NCBI GenBank assembly: GCA_016744395.1
Contig: JADGEK010000008.1
Coordinates: forward strand, 21,989 to 76,008
DNA from: Gammaproteobacteria bacterium
GTDB lineage: Bacteria > Pseudomonadota > Gammaproteobacteria > GRL18
Length of the DNA stretch: 54,020 nt
Direction of reading: 5' to 3'
Positions within the stretch are counted from its first letter, which is position 1, and each line of letters starts with the position of its first letter. Below the pieces are notes generated by a model. That model did not search any database. It saw only the letters and a list, made by a program, of their open reading frames with translations, and had not been told where the DNA came from. Both the position numbers and the translations under genes were made by a program. Below, one piece after another: positions 46,540 through 54,020 of the stretch.

Positions 46540-47901
46540 TTATAAATTACATAATCTGAGTGTTAAGTCAGGTTCAAAAACTTTTATAAATGGATAATCA
46601 CTGCTTATACCCAAAACAAGTTTCTGTGGATGAATAATTGTGACTGATGCACCGAGACCTCGAACAATCCCTTCTTTCTTTCGAGTGTTGATATCTAAAG
46701 AGGTATCACACTCAAAATTAATGATGCCTTTACGCAACATCATACGTTGCCCATAATATAAATTTCTGTGCCCATGAACAATAGCATTGATACCTGAATT
46801 ATGCATCATCAGAGCGCCTTTTTTGCTAAAATGACGCTCATAATGACGATACTTTGTCCGGACCATGTTTCCTAGTGGTCCATAATAGAGGTTAAATTGA
46901 TCGGATTTTAGCTTTTTTCTAAATTGTTTGTTGATTTTTTTAACACCATGCTTGCGAATCATTTTGGCACCTAAATCATCAACACCCGCATGCACAAAGA
47001 AAAATGATCCTTCTTTACTGGTTAATTTGAGATGTTTAAAGAACCAGTAAAACTCACCTTTTGGATGTAAAAATAATTCTTTCCATTTTTCGACTACGGC
47101 ACAGATTTGTTTGAGTGTAATACCTTCTTTAGCACACCATTTTTCAAAATTATCAATTTTTTCAATGGTTCTTTTCATATCTTTTTTTATAGCAGCCTGG
47201 GAGACTTGTTTTTTAGCAATATCTGGAAATTGATTTACCCAATTTTTTGATGGAAATAATTTTTTCCGGCATTTTTTTATATCAGGCGTTTTATCTTTCT
47301 TACCTTTCTTGCTCTCTTCTTTTAAGTAGGTGTCATAAATTTCTTTAAAGAGTGACAGTGGCTTTAAACCCATTCGAACAAAAAGGTGTTCAGTAGAGGG
47401 CTTTTTTTTCAATGATAATGAGAGAATACCAATTAAAGTTCTTATATCATGGTTGCCAGCTAAAAGAACAACATCTCCACCTTTATCAATGAGCAGTTTG
47501 ATCACTTTTAAAAGTCGTAAAGTACTTGGGCCTTTATCAAAATAGTCACCACCAAGAATAAAACGGGCTTTTTTCCCCTCAGCAGTGAGTTTAAAATCTT
47601 TATCTTTTGGTCCCGTTTTTTTTATACCGCCTGAGGCAACTAATGACGCAATAAATGCGTCAGCATCCGCATGCATATCAGAAAAAAAATAGACCGTTCG
47701 ATTTGGCCAAACCCAGGAATCATTTTCAAGATGTGGTTTTATTTCACAGGACATTTTGTTGATAACATCAGTATCGTTTTTTACTGATAACTCATAAGGC
47801 CCCATCATCCAGATTTGTGCTTCTGTCGGTAATGTGGCATCAATCCATTCTTTACCATAATATCGATTAAAATATTTATTGTATTTTTTTGGAATTTTCA
47901 A
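46540..47901 (-). CDS. Metallophosphoesterase, PPP-like (second of two)
   Basis: A 453-aa calcineurin-type phosphatase with FFSDMHADADAF (Asp75, His77), ILGGDYFDKGPSTLRLLKV, LLAGNHDIRTL, FFVHAGVDDLG and AIVHGHRNLYYG. A Lys-rich insertion of about 120 residues (about 165-285) lies between the GNHD and HAG motifs. The start is TTG 47901 (GAGATGA upstream), as no ATG occurs before the conserved core. Sequence similarity to the plus-strand phosphatase at 36555-38021 is limited to the motifs, so they are not recent duplicates. Its substrate is unknown; operon context points to a phosphorylated product of the neighbouring kinases. Confidence 0.82.
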   Translation of the reverse strand: MKIPKKYNKYFNRYYGKEWIDATLPTEAQIWMMGPYELSVKNDTDVINKMSCEIKPHLENDSWVWPNRTVYFFSDMHADADAFIASLVASGGIKKTGPKDKDFKLTAEGKKARFILGGDYFDKGPSTLRLLKVIKLLIDKGGDVVLLAGNHDIRTLIGILSLSLKKKPSTEHLFVRMGLKPLSLFKEIYDTYLKEESKKGKKDKTPDIKKCRKKLFPSKNWVNQFPDIAKKQVSQAAIKKDMKRTIEKIDNFEKWCAKEGITLKQICAVVEKWKELFLHPKGEFYWFFKHLKLTSKEGSFFFVHAGVDDLGAKMIRKHGVKKINKQFRKKLKSDQFNLYYGPLGNMVRTKYRHYERHFSKKGALMMHNSGINAIVHGHRNLYYGQRMMLRKGIINFECDTSLDINTRKKEGIVRGLGASVTIIHPQKLVLGISSDYPFIKVFEPDLTLRLCNL

Positions 47902-47946
47902 TTTATTATCATCTCAAATTATTTTATTAAATGACTCATCATTGTA

Positions 47947-48681
47947 CTAATCAGTGTACTGGGACTTTTTTTCTCGAACTTTCCATTGTCCTGCAATATG
48001 AGCCCATGATCCATCTTTTAATCGTTCAATAAATACTGGTTGGCCGTGGTACATACTTAATTGTGCAATTTGTTCAAATTCCAGTATGCCCAGATGATAT
48101 GCGGCATGTCTAAAAGCAGCACCATGACCAACAAATAGTTTTAGTGTTGACTGTTGAGCTGATTTCTCTAAATCAGATATTTTTTTAAATAAATGATCGG
48201 CAACGCGCTTTCCTGAATCCATCAGGGATTCAGCGCCTTGCAACGGCAGGCAAAAAAAGCTGTTGGATTTCCAATTTTTTGGTAACGACTCAAAACGTGG
48301 ATCAAGATGAATAATTTCCTCAATTTGTGAAATTGTTAAGTTTGCTGCACTGCCAACACTTCGTTCCGCTAATGCATCAAAACCGTGAGTGTTAATATTC
48401 TCAATTGGATGGGCACTTGGATTGATATTTAAAAAGTCTTTTTTTTGTAATAGTTTGCAAATTATAGCAGCTGTTTGCCATGCTCTTAATAGCTGTGATG
48501 AATCACAATCAGGATGCAAAATCCAGTTTTGATTAATGAGTGTGTCACGTATGTTCTCTGCTGCTAATCGAGCCTGTATTTTTCCTGCCTCATTTAAAGG
48601 AAAAGGTTGCCAGGCACTGGGTGTATCTTCTAATTGATGATAATCCCCATGTCGAATTAAGGCCGCTATGATTCTTGCCAT
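47947..48681 (-). CDS. Histidine phosphatase superfamily protein
   Basis: A 244-aa phosphoglycerate-mutase-like protein: LIRHGDYHQ at the N-terminus with the phosphoacceptor His11, SSQLLRAWQTAAIICKLL (second Arg), a Glu-containing central loop, and FVGHGAAFRHAAYHLG (second catalytic His). No transmembrane or signal segment. It lies 24 bp after the ATP-grasp gene and precedes the metallophosphatase by 45 bp in the same operon. It is distinct from the SixA domain two kb downstream, so the operon codes for two histidine phosphatases. Confidence 0.88.
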   Translation of the reverse strand: MARIIAALIRHGDYHQLEDTPSAWQPFPLNEAGKIQARLAAENIRDTLINQNWILHPDCDSSQLLRAWQTAAIICKLLQKKDFLNINPSAHPIENINTHGFDALAERSVGSAANLTISQIEEIIHLDPRFESLPKNWKSNSFFCLPLQGAESLMDSGKRVADHLFKKISDLEKSAQQSTLKLFVGHGAAFRHAAYHLGILEFEQIAQLSMYHGQPVFIERLKDGSWAHIAGQWKVREKKSQYTD

Positions 48682-48705
48682 AGTATAAGAGTCTATTTTA
48701 TGTAT

Positions 48706-49596
48706 TTAAATTTTATTGAGCACATAATCAGCGTATTGTTCTGCTGCTTTAATACCAATACCATCCAATGCTCCTTGAAATCCTCCAAAGGCAGAGACTT
48801 CAAAAACAATGGGACCATTTTCGGTTTCAGCAATATCGACTGTGGTAAAATCCATTGAAAAAAGATCCTGTGCTTGTTGTGCAATGCTGATTATTTCTTT
48901 TGATGGTGAGGCCTTTTCATAACGGCCGCCACTATTAATGGTTGTATTCCATGTGCCAGACTGATTTACTCGGGCATAGGTTCCAAGATATTGGCCACCC
49001 AAAAACACTAAACCGAGGTCTTGACCTGGTAAGTTGACTTTTTTCTGAATATACATCATTTGGTGCTCTGATTGGAATTGTTTAATTTCATTTTCAATCT
49101 GTGAAACAGGATTGTCAGCATCAATGACAACCATCCCTCGTGCTTTTGTTGAAAAAAGTGGTTTAAAAACAGCACTGGAGAATTTCTTAACGCTATCGAT
49201 TGCTTCATTAATATCTTCAGTCACTACGGTATCAGGCATAGGTAATCCAGCCTTGCGTAGCATAACCGTACAACTTAGACGGTCTATTAAGCGCATGATT
49301 TTATCTGGTGAACTGAATATTTTAACGCCTTGTGCTTGTGCAATGAGAAGTAATTCTAATCTGTCCAGAGTATTGGGATTATATTCAGCACTTATTTTTT
49401 TAATGATTAAGCCATCTAAGTCACAGAGATTTATTTTTTTATCACTGGTTAAATAGTTTAAAGTGTTATTTGCTAAGTCTAAACTCACTTTACTCATATC
49501 AATAACGAGACGAAATCCAGTACGTTGCTCAACAGCATCGGCTAAGGTCTCTGTTGACCATTTTCCTGGTATTCCTATTACACCAATTTTTTTCAT
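48706..49596 (-). CDS. ATP-grasp enzyme, GAK-system type
   Basis: A 296-aa ATP-grasp ligase similar to RimK-like enzymes; it matches what I recall of the GAK-system ATP-grasp family: KIGVIGIPGKWSTETLADAVEQ, LDGLIIKKISAEYNPN, DRLSCTVMLRKAGLPMPDTVVTED, AVFKPLFSTKARGMVVIDAD and a Mg-binding FEVSAFGGFQGA near the C-terminus. ATP-grasp enzymes join a carboxylate to an amine or thiol via acyl phosphate; the substrate here is not known. A GAGAG Shine-Dalgarno precedes the ATG. It is first in the eight-gene minus operon, divergent from the CNNM-like gene at 49896. Confidence 0.8.
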   Translation of the reverse strand: MKKIGVIGIPGKWSTETLADAVEQRTGFRLVIDMSKVSLDLANNTLNYLTSDKKINLCDLDGLIIKKISAEYNPNTLDRLELLLIAQAQGVKIFSSPDKIMRLIDRLSCTVMLRKAGLPMPDTVVTEDINEAIDSVKKFSSAVFKPLFSTKARGMVVIDADNPVSQIENEIKQFQSEHQMMYIQKKVNLPGQDLGLVFLGGQYLGTYARVNQSGTWNTTINSGGRYEKASPSKEIISIAQQAQDLFSMDFTTVDIAETENGPIVFEVSAFGGFQGALDGIGIKAAEQYADYVLNKI

Positions 49597-49895
49597 TATC
49601 TCTCTCGATTATTATAACGTTGACCACGCTCATCTTTGTCTGAAAGCAGCTATTTATAAGGTTTATGACTTCCCAAAATTGAGTATTAATAATAACATAA
49701 GCATGCAATACCATGAAATAATTCATTTATTTAATATCCTATTTACTGATAATGAAGCTCAATACAAGAAAAAGAACATATTGTTGATTATAGACGCTTG
49801 TTTTTTGTTTTCATTAGTAAAATATGGCATTATTAAACAAACTGATCATTAACTTGACGGTACTTACCTAAGCTGTTTTAAGGATGTTTGACTTT

Positions 49896-50930
49896 ATGGG
49901 TCTTTTGATTTTATATTTTTTTCTTGCAATAACGATTTCTTTTATATGCTCAATTCTCGAATCAGTACTGCTGTCAGTTAACATGTCTTATATTTCTTTA
50001 TTGGAAAAAGAAAAACCCAAAGTTGGCTTGCTCCTGAAATTGCATAAACTTAATATTAACAAGTCAATTGCTTCTATTCTAATACTTAATACGCTTGCAA
50101 ATACATTGGGTGCTGCTGGTGTCGGTGCACAGGCGGGAATGATTTTTGGTTCAGCAGCTGTTTTTTATGTTTCTGTTGTTTTAACCTTTGCTATTTTGTT
50201 TTTTTCTGAAATAATTCCTAAAACCATTGGAGCTCTTTATTGGAAAGAGTTGGCTCCGATGGCTGCTTATGTCATTCGTTTTCTTATCTGGTTAACTTAC
50301 CCGATTATTCTTGTTACTCTTTTTGTGACTAATCGCATTTCAAAAAATAAAGAAGGTTCTAACTCTCTATCAAAAGCTGAACTCCTTGCAAGTGCTCTTT
50401 TGAGTGAAGATGAGGGTGTTATTGATGAAAAAGAGTCCGATCTCATTGAAAATGTACTGCATCTGGATGAAGTTAAAGTTAAGGACATTTTAACACCACG
50501 AAGTGTTGTTTTTGCAATAGAAGAAAATAAAAGTATCAAAGAGATAATGGCGGATAAAAATCTTTATAACTTTTCAAGAATCCCCATTTATGATACGGCT
50601 ATTGATAATATGACAGGGATTGTCTTAACAAAAAAAATATTTTATCAGGCGACACTTGATAATTCTCTTGTTGTAAAAGAAATTAAGAAAAAGATTTTCA
50701 AAATTAATAAATACATTCCTGTTCCCAAGGCGTTGGATCTTTTTATTAAAAGAAAAGAGCACATGTTTCTCGTTGTTGACAGCTATGATCAAACAGAAGG
50801 AATTATCACATTGGAAGATTGCATTGAAACAATTCTTGGTGTTGAAATTATGGATGAAAGTGATACCGTCGAAGACATGCGTGAACATGCTAAGCAAATA
50901 ATGAAAATTCGAAGAAAGAAAAATCAGTAA
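49896..50930 (+). CDS. CNNM/CorC-like membrane protein with CBS pair, lacking the CorC domain
   Basis: A DUF21 membrane domain (about residues 1-170: SILESVLLSVNMSYISLLE, FFSEIIPKTIGALYWKEL) plus a CBS pair (about 185-325: KDILTPRSVVFAI, FSRIPIYDTAIDNMTGIVL, HMFLVVDSYDQTEGIITLEDCIE), but no C-terminal CorC_HlyC domain, so it is shorter (344 aa) than the two other family members here. The start ATG 49896 is preferred over 49884, which overlaps the AAGGA. It is transcribed divergently from the GAK operon; the 287-bp gap between them should hold both promoters, but I could not pick convincing boxes. Confidence 0.88.
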   Translation: MGLLILYFFLAITISFICSILESVLLSVNMSYISLLEKEKPKVGLLLKLHKLNINKSIASILILNTLANTLGAAGVGAQAGMIFGSAAVFYVSVVLTFAILFFSEIIPKTIGALYWKELAPMAAYVIRFLIWLTYPIILVTLFVTNRISKNKEGSNSLSKAELLASALLSEDEGVIDEKESDLIENVLHLDEVKVKDILTPRSVVFAIEENKSIKEIMADKNLYNFSRIPIYDTAIDNMTGIVLTKKIFYQATLDNSLVVKEIKKKIFKINKYIPVPKALDLFIKRKEHMFLVVDSYDQTEGIITLEDCIETILGVEIMDESDTVEDMREHAKQIMKIRRKKNQ

Positions 50931-51014
50931 GTTATGCTGTAATTTAAAATTCCTCCTATAAAAAATTTCTTTATCTATAAATTATCCAATTATATAAAAT
51001 AAGTTGTATAAATA

Positions 51015-53936
51015 ATGCCGATCTCAACAACGCACCTATTTGCTGATGAATTCCTTTCAGTTAGCCCAAATATTTTAATTAATTGTGACATTGATGATTG
51101 GTCTATAGATTATATTTCTGACAATATACTTCAATTTGGTTATGACTCTAAAGTTTTAATTAATGAAAAATGGTCATTTAAAGATATTATTCATCCTGAT
51201 GATTGTCAGCATGTTCAGGATGAAGTTATGAAATGTATTGTGGAAGGTCATGATTCATTTCTTCTAAATTATCGAATTCTGTCTAAAAGCAAAGTTGTTC
51301 ACTGGGTAGAAGAACAAAAAGTGATTAAGAGAGACCAGGATAATGAAGTCACTCATTCACTTGGTTTAATTTCAGATATTACTAATAGAAAATTAAATAA
51401 CTCTCAAGTGGATTTTTTTAAACAATTTATTGAAATCAGTAATGATGCAGTTTATGTGGTTGATTATGAATCGTCGGATTTTATTGAAATCAATCAAAAT
51501 GCTTGTGAAATGCTGGGTTATTCTAAGAAGAAATTATTAACTCAATCACTCGTTGCTATTTCTCAAATTATTAATAATAAGAAACACTGGAATGAGCTTG
51601 TTATTCGAACAGAAAAAGTTCGTAATAGTGCGATTATTGAAGATGTCCATTTTCATAAAAATGGTGATGAAATACCTGTAGAAATAAGTCTAAAAGAACA
51701 GGGCTATGATGGGGGTAAAGTATTTATTGTCACTGCCAGGAATATTTCCAAAAGAAAACAGGCAGAAAAGGCATTGCAGGAAGAACGAGAGTTTTTACAG
51801 AATATTATTGATGGAATAGCCGATCCTTTAGTTGTTATTGATACTGATTATAATGTTATTTTATCCAACCAGGCACAGACTGAATATAAACCAGTTGAAT
51901 CATCTGATAAAGAAACCCAAAAATGTTATCAAATTGCTCATGGTAGGCAAACTCCATGTGATCAATTTAAGTCTCCATGCTCATTATATGAAGTTCTTAA
52001 AGCTCAACAACCTGTCTCTTACATACGTCAGTATCAGACTGATAATGAGCATGGCACTCATGATAGTCACACTCATGAGTTTATTGCATCGCCTTTGCGT
52101 GACAATGATGGAAACATTAAAGCGATTATTGAAATTAACCATGATATTAGCGATTTAATGAAGACTAAACAACAGTTAGAGGATAAGGAAAAAAAATTAA
52201 ATCAGCTTATTCAAGGGCGAGCTGAAATGGTCAATTTAATTACTCAATTAGTAGTTGGTTTTATTAGTGCGACTAAAGAAAATATGGATGATTTAATTAA
52301 TGATGGATTAAGCTTGATTGGTCAGTTAACTCAAGTTGATCGCTGTTGTTTGTTTTCTTTTGATTTTAACCTTGCTACGACAAGTAATACTCATGAGTGG
52401 TGTCGAAAACAAGAACATTCAAAACAAAATGTGTTACAGGATATTTCAGCTAAAGCTTATAAATGTATTTATAAGCAATTAAAATCTGGAAAACCTATTT
52501 ATGTCCCTGACGTAGAAAATATTGATCCTAAACTCGAACCTGTTAAGCAGGAGTTTCTAAATCAGGATGTTAAATCTGTTTTGATAGTTCCAATGCATAT
52601 GAATGGTCAATTAGATGGTGTTTTAGGTTTTGTCAGCGTTGATAGAGTAAAATATTGGTCTGATGAAGATGTTAATTTATTGTTGCTTTTAGGGCAAATT
52701 ATCACAGAAACGAGTATTCGCATTCAGACTGAAATTGACTTACATCATTCTCAAACGGTTATGAAAAGTATTTTAGATACAATGGATGCAATGGTCTATG
52801 TTTGTGATCAAAATAATCATGAATTGTTGTTTGTGAATAAACAAGTGAAAGAAATGATCGGTGAAAACATCAAATTTATTTGTCTTGAGGGGGATAAATC
52901 AATGGATGATATTAAATCTGGATTATGTGACTTTTGTACTAATCAAAAGCATCCATTCGAATTTAATCCTGAATCCAAGTCTAAACTTAATTCTGAGCCT
53001 AACTCAGACCTTAAGCATGAAAAAAAATCCAGTAATTTTCAGGAATGGGATTTTCAAAGTAAAATGAATGATCACTGGTATCATTGTCGAGCTAAGAATT
53101 TTTCCTGGATTGATGGGCGTCAGGTTCGCCTGGCTGTGACAACCGATATCTCGGAACGTATTAATTCTGAACAGACCAATAAAAAACTATTTGATGAAAA
53201 TAGTCAACTCATCCATGAAATCCTTAAATCGACAGAAAATGAAAGAAAATATCTTGCCAGAGAGCTGCATGATGAAATGGGGCAATTAATTACAGCCATT
53301 CGTTTGGAAGCTGATTTTTTAAAACAGGAATGTATCAATCATTCTTACGATGTTGTCTCATCTATTAATGAAATTAAAATTATCAGTTCGGATGTGCTCA
53401 AATCAATTCGAAATGTCACCAATCGACTAAGACCCAGTTCAATGACTCATAATAGTATTATTGATACCTTAAAAGAGCTACATTACAATTGGAAAAAACA
53501 TAATAGAGACATTGTTTCAAGCTTTCAATCCGTTGGTGAAGTGATTGAACTCCAAGACAGCATTAGTATTGTTTTATATCGTGTTTTGCAGGAATGTTTA
53601 ACGAATATTGCTCGTCATGCCCGAGATACAAAACAAGTTAAAATTAACCTGCTGACAGGTAAAATGAATGACTTATCAGATAATATTATTCTTGATACAA
53701 AGTTTACAATGACAAATTCTTTTATGATTATTTTAACTGTTGAAGATGATGGTAATGGCTTTGATGTCAATACTTCTCACCATGGTAATGGACTTGCGGG
53801 AATGCGTGAAAGACTACAAAGTATTGAAGGACAATTTCAGCTTATTAGTGAATCTGGTATTGGTACGAAAGTCATTGCATCTCTTCCTATACCCATTCAG
53901 TCTTATGTGAAATTACTTGTTGAGGATAAAAAATGA
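51015..53936 (+). CDS. Soluble PAS/GAF sensor histidine kinase (HisKA_3, NarX-like core)
   Basis: A 973-aa kinase with no membrane segment. Order seen: PAS (about 1-135), PAS (137-250), PAS (260-385), GAF (about 410-570), PAS (about 575-710), HisKA_3 dimerisation domain with the phospho-acceptor His752 in LARELHDEMGQLITAIRLEA, and HATPase (about 850-960, with EDDGNGFDV and HGNGLAGMRERL). The third PAS has a Cys-rich segment (CYQIAHGRQTPCDQFKSPC), and the fourth PAS another (LCDFCTNQKHPF), which could bind a metal, cluster or haem. A Ser/Asn/Lys-rich insertion follows in PAS 4. Its stop overlaps the response regulator start (ATGA). Confidence 0.92.
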   Translation: MPISTTHLFADEFLSVSPNILINCDIDDWSIDYISDNILQFGYDSKVLINEKWSFKDIIHPDDCQHVQDEVMKCIVEGHDSFLLNYRILSKSKVVHWVEEQKVIKRDQDNEVTHSLGLISDITNRKLNNSQVDFFKQFIEISNDAVYVVDYESSDFIEINQNACEMLGYSKKKLLTQSLVAISQIINNKKHWNELVIRTEKVRNSAIIEDVHFHKNGDEIPVEISLKEQGYDGGKVFIVTARNISKRKQAEKALQEEREFLQNIIDGIADPLVVIDTDYNVILSNQAQTEYKPVESSDKETQKCYQIAHGRQTPCDQFKSPCSLYEVLKAQQPVSYIRQYQTDNEHGTHDSHTHEFIASPLRDNDGNIKAIIEINHDISDLMKTKQQLEDKEKKLNQLIQGRAEMVNLITQLVVGFISATKENMDDLINDGLSLIGQLTQVDRCCLFSFDFNLATTSNTHEWCRKQEHSKQNVLQDISAKAYKCIYKQLKSGKPIYVPDVENIDPKLEPVKQEFLNQDVKSVLIVPMHMNGQLDGVLGFVSVDRVKYWSDEDVNLLLLLGQIITETSIRIQTEIDLHHSQTVMKSILDTMDAMVYVCDQNNHELLFVNKQVKEMIGENIKFICLEGDKSMDDIKSGLCDFCTNQKHPFEFNPESKSKLNSEPNSDLKHEKKSSNFQEWDFQSKMNDHWYHCRAKNFSWIDGRQVRLAVTTDISERINSEQTNKKLFDENSQLIHEILKSTENERKYLARELHDEMGQLITAIRLEADFLKQECINHSYDVVSSINEIKIISSDVLKSIRNVTNRLRPSSMTHNSIIDTLKELHYNWKKHNRDIVSSFQSVGEVIELQDSISIVLYRVLQECLTNIARHARDTKQVKINLLTGKMNDLSDNIILDTKFTMTNSFMIILTVEDDGNGFDVNTSHHGNGLAGMRERLQSIEGQFQLISESGIGTKVIASLPIPIQSYVKLLVEDKK

Positions 53937-54020
53937 TATCTGTGTTGTTAGTTGATGATCATCAAGTGGTCCGTTCTGGATATAAACGCATGTTTGAGAG
54001 AACGAAACAATTTGAAGTCA
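53933..54020 (+). CDS. NarL/FixJ-type response regulator, cut by window end
   Basis: The first 29 codons, ISVLLVDDHQVVRSGYKRM, show the acidic pair and fold start of a receiver domain; the HisKA_3 partner predicts a LuxR-type output domain. It overlaps the histidine kinase stop by four bases and is therefore the cognate regulator. The phospho-acceptor Asp and DNA-binding part lie beyond base 54020. Confidence 0.88.
   Translation, partial: MISVLLVDDHQVVRSGYKRMFERTKQFEV

Overview
The window looks like a low-GC, AT-rich chromosome segment of a gammaproteobacterium. Pointers are an SdhE-type flavinylation factor, Tpx, AcnB, a monomeric NADP-isocitrate dehydrogenase, malate:quinone oxidoreductase, a six-gene sucB-lpd-sucC-sucD-gltA-acnB operon and a FimV/HubP-like LysM protein. 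The lineage cannot be fixed from sequence alone; a free-living marine or sulfur-cycle type would fit but is a guess. No tRNA, rRNA, IS element, phage or CRISPR array was seen.

Layout. 1-2879: sdhE end, tpx and a convergent chemoreceptor gene with a duplicated CZB-like zinc-binding sensor; a probable (divergent) c-di-GMP-I riboswitch lies at 3008-3093 in the chemoreceptor leader. 3317-8195: leucine genes leuC-leuD-leuA2 with convergent leuB. 8433-13644: Hsp20, GlgC, a FimV-like protein and a short Na/Pi transporter. 14165-30184: a TCA-cycle block (acnB, gltA, sucD, sucC, lpd, sucB on minus; icd and mqo on plus; sucA alone on minus). icd and sucA share a 38-bp promoter-region block (32/38 identical), and icd has a 37-bp near-perfect palindrome in its leader.

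30735-49596 is a phosphate island. It holds two small Lys-rich paralogues flanking a Na/Pi transporter, then a plus-strand run of a PhoU-like protein, Pit transporter, P-loop kinase-like protein, PPP-type phosphatase, two CNNM/CorC proteins and PPK2. This run converges on an eight-gene minus-strand operon: GAK-type ATP-grasp enzyme, histidine phosphatase, second metallophosphatase, Nudix hydrolase, PhoU-like/APH-like fusion, HprK-related kinase B, SixA-Nudix fusion and an amphi-Trp protein. The operon contains markers of the functionally uncharacterised GAK system, here placed beside phosphate import and polyphosphate use. I consider this the most interesting system in the window.

49896-54020: a third CNNM-like membrane protein, a very large soluble PAS/GAF histidine kinase, and the start of its NarL-type response regulator, cut by the window end.
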